The position numbers and the translations under genes were made by a program. A DNA stretch of 20,643 nucleotides from Entrophospora sp. SA101. Lineage: Eukaryota > Glomeromycota > Glomeromycetes > Entrophosporales > Entrophosporaceae. Shown here piece by piece: positions 19,664 to 20,643 of the stretch (positions are counted from its first letter, which is position 1; each line of letters begins with the position of its first letter). Where the stretch lies: the NCBI GenBank assembly GCA_958430865.1, contig CAUDNR010001191.1, positions 2,312-22,954 on the forward strand, read 5' to 3'. The notes beneath the pieces are model-generated. The model ran no database searches, was not told where the DNA came from, and worked only from the letters and a program-made list of their open reading frames with translations.

Positions 19664-20250
19664 TATCTAATACAAATAATTTATATTTTCTAAATAATAA
19701 CAATATTAATAAATAATAATAATAATGAATAGTAAATCAATTTAGTTGTATCTCACTTTTACTTTTCATTCTCTTGCGTTTAGTCCATAATGTGAATGCA
19801 GCTTTATTTCACCTACTGGAACAAGATTTATAACTAAAGTGGGACGTTTTGTCATTTTAAATTTAATTTGGCGAGACTTATTTATATACTTTCAAAATTA
19901 CACATAATATGCGTGTATTTATAAATACTATGTATGACTACCCAGCAACACCGAGGATGCCATTTTTTGAATTAATAATTCAGATATATTTAGCAGGCAT
20001 TATATTATTATAAATTTCATATAGCAGGCTTTAATGTTATCAAAAGTATAATAGAGTTAATAATAATAATTATTATTATTTGAGGAAATAGCTTTATAAT
20101 TTCACATGAGTGTCAAATTCTGGTTCCATTGATGCGTTTCATACAGGTAAATAGATACATATGTCTTGAGGGATATGTATAGTTTAAATATTATTGGCAA
20201 TAAGGAATTCATTATCCCAACATGTGGATCCTAAACTGTTAAACAACCCA
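19664..20250. other. AT-rich intergenic DNA, no gene seen
   Basis: Contains AAT/ATT microsatellites, one of them palindromic at about 20058-20080. No supported gene or RNA. Confidence 0.4.
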
Positions 20251-20383
20251 TTAAAGTATAATGTGACATTTTATTCCTGCTTTTTTCGCATTTGGAGTTA
20301 TTTGCAAAAAAAATTTGATATATTCCAATAAAGAGGTTTCATAATTATGTGAACCTTCTAAGTCGGAACAAGATATTATCTTA

Positions 20384-20596
20384 ATGGCAAAACAATATAC
20401 AGGCATGTGTCTCGAAAAGAAATCTCGAATCAATAAAAGAATGTTCTACTACCAAGATCATAATATACCTCTTTGTCAAAAAACACCTGTACCATGGTAT
20501 TTTAATTTCTCAACAAATATTGTTCCACAAAATAAATTAAAAAAATTTACTCTTTATTATTTCCTGAACAAAAAAATGTGTATATTTCTAAGTTAA
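20384..20596 (+). other. Unrecognised 70-codon open frame running into a repeat
   Basis: ATG-started frame with mixed composition (PLCQKTPVPWYFNFSTNIVP) less AT-biased than its surroundings. Its last codons lie inside the 77-bp repeat copy 2, which suggests a coding remnant truncated by repeat insertion. No family is recognised, and it may be chance. Confidence 0.2.
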
Positions 20597-20643
20597 AACC
20601 ATGATTTTTAAAAAAATCTAAATTTAGAAGGAAAAAATATAAT
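20567..20643. repeat. 77-bp direct repeat, copy 2 (reaches window end)
   Basis: Identical to 18693-18769 and still matching at the last base of the window, so the true repeat is longer than 77 bp. The two copies start 1874 bp apart in the same orientation. Confidence 0.95.

Noticed and set aside
18693..20643. 77-bp direct repeats as LTRs of a retrotransposon
   Set aside because: They do not begin TG or end CA, no reverse transcriptase or integrase frame lies between them, and a primer-binding site was not seen.
1..20643. tRNA, rRNA, snRNA genes or a CRISPR array
   Set aside because: No B-box-like GGTTCGA stretch, no recognisable rRNA or snRNA core and no regularly spaced repeats were found on either strand.

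Overview
The window looks like nuclear DNA of an AT-rich filamentous fungus, most likely an arbuscular mycorrhizal fungus of the Rhizophagus/Glomeromycotina type. The reasons are the very AT-rich intergenic DNA, short GT-AG introns (75-129 nt where undisturbed), a BTB-BACK-TLDc protein of the kind heavily expanded in that group, a Rhizomucor-like secreted lipase, Asn-rich low-complexity protein and many decayed DNA transposons. The species is inferred from these features, not proven. No tRNA, rRNA, CRISPR or prokaryotic feature was seen.

Layout: 345-1110 (+) holds a decayed hAT transposase with BED-finger and core motifs in three frames. 1210-2718 (+) is a two-exon BTB-BACK-TLDc gene. 3456-5163 (-) is a seven-exon secreted class 3 lipase with an 11-nt micro-exon and a 125-bp MITE inside intron 2. 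5388-6941 is gene-free apart from one unexplained open frame. 6942-8279 (-) is a three-exon ERF4/GOLGA7-family palmitoyltransferase subunit with a long Asn-rich N-terminus. 8280-12615 has no intact gene. It holds two unidentified possible relics, near 9.0-9.7 and 10.3-11.0 kb, and a 649-bp TA-flanked element starting beside a perfect 28-bp palindrome.

12616-13356 and 15940-16653 (both -) are tandem paralogs of a small secreted, single-pass membrane protein with a Kre9/Knh1-like domain. The first carries a single-base frameshift and the second is intact. The last 4 kb is a transposon graveyard: an internally deleted hAT element (about 17.6-18.6 kb), a 147-bp foldback element with a central GGCC, and a 77-bp exact direct repeat that runs off the window end.

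The genes do not form a pathway. They are independent single-gene units: likely signalling/adaptor (BTB-TLDc), extracellular lipid hydrolysis (lipase), Ras-type protein palmitoylation (ERF4), and cell-surface proteins (Kre9-like pair). I found no clear new defence or mobile system. The most instructive items are the lipase micro-exon, the intron-embedded MITE, the frameshifted/intact paralog pair and the two complementary hAT relics. Gene models were built by hand from splice signals, reading phase and family motifs, without database searches.
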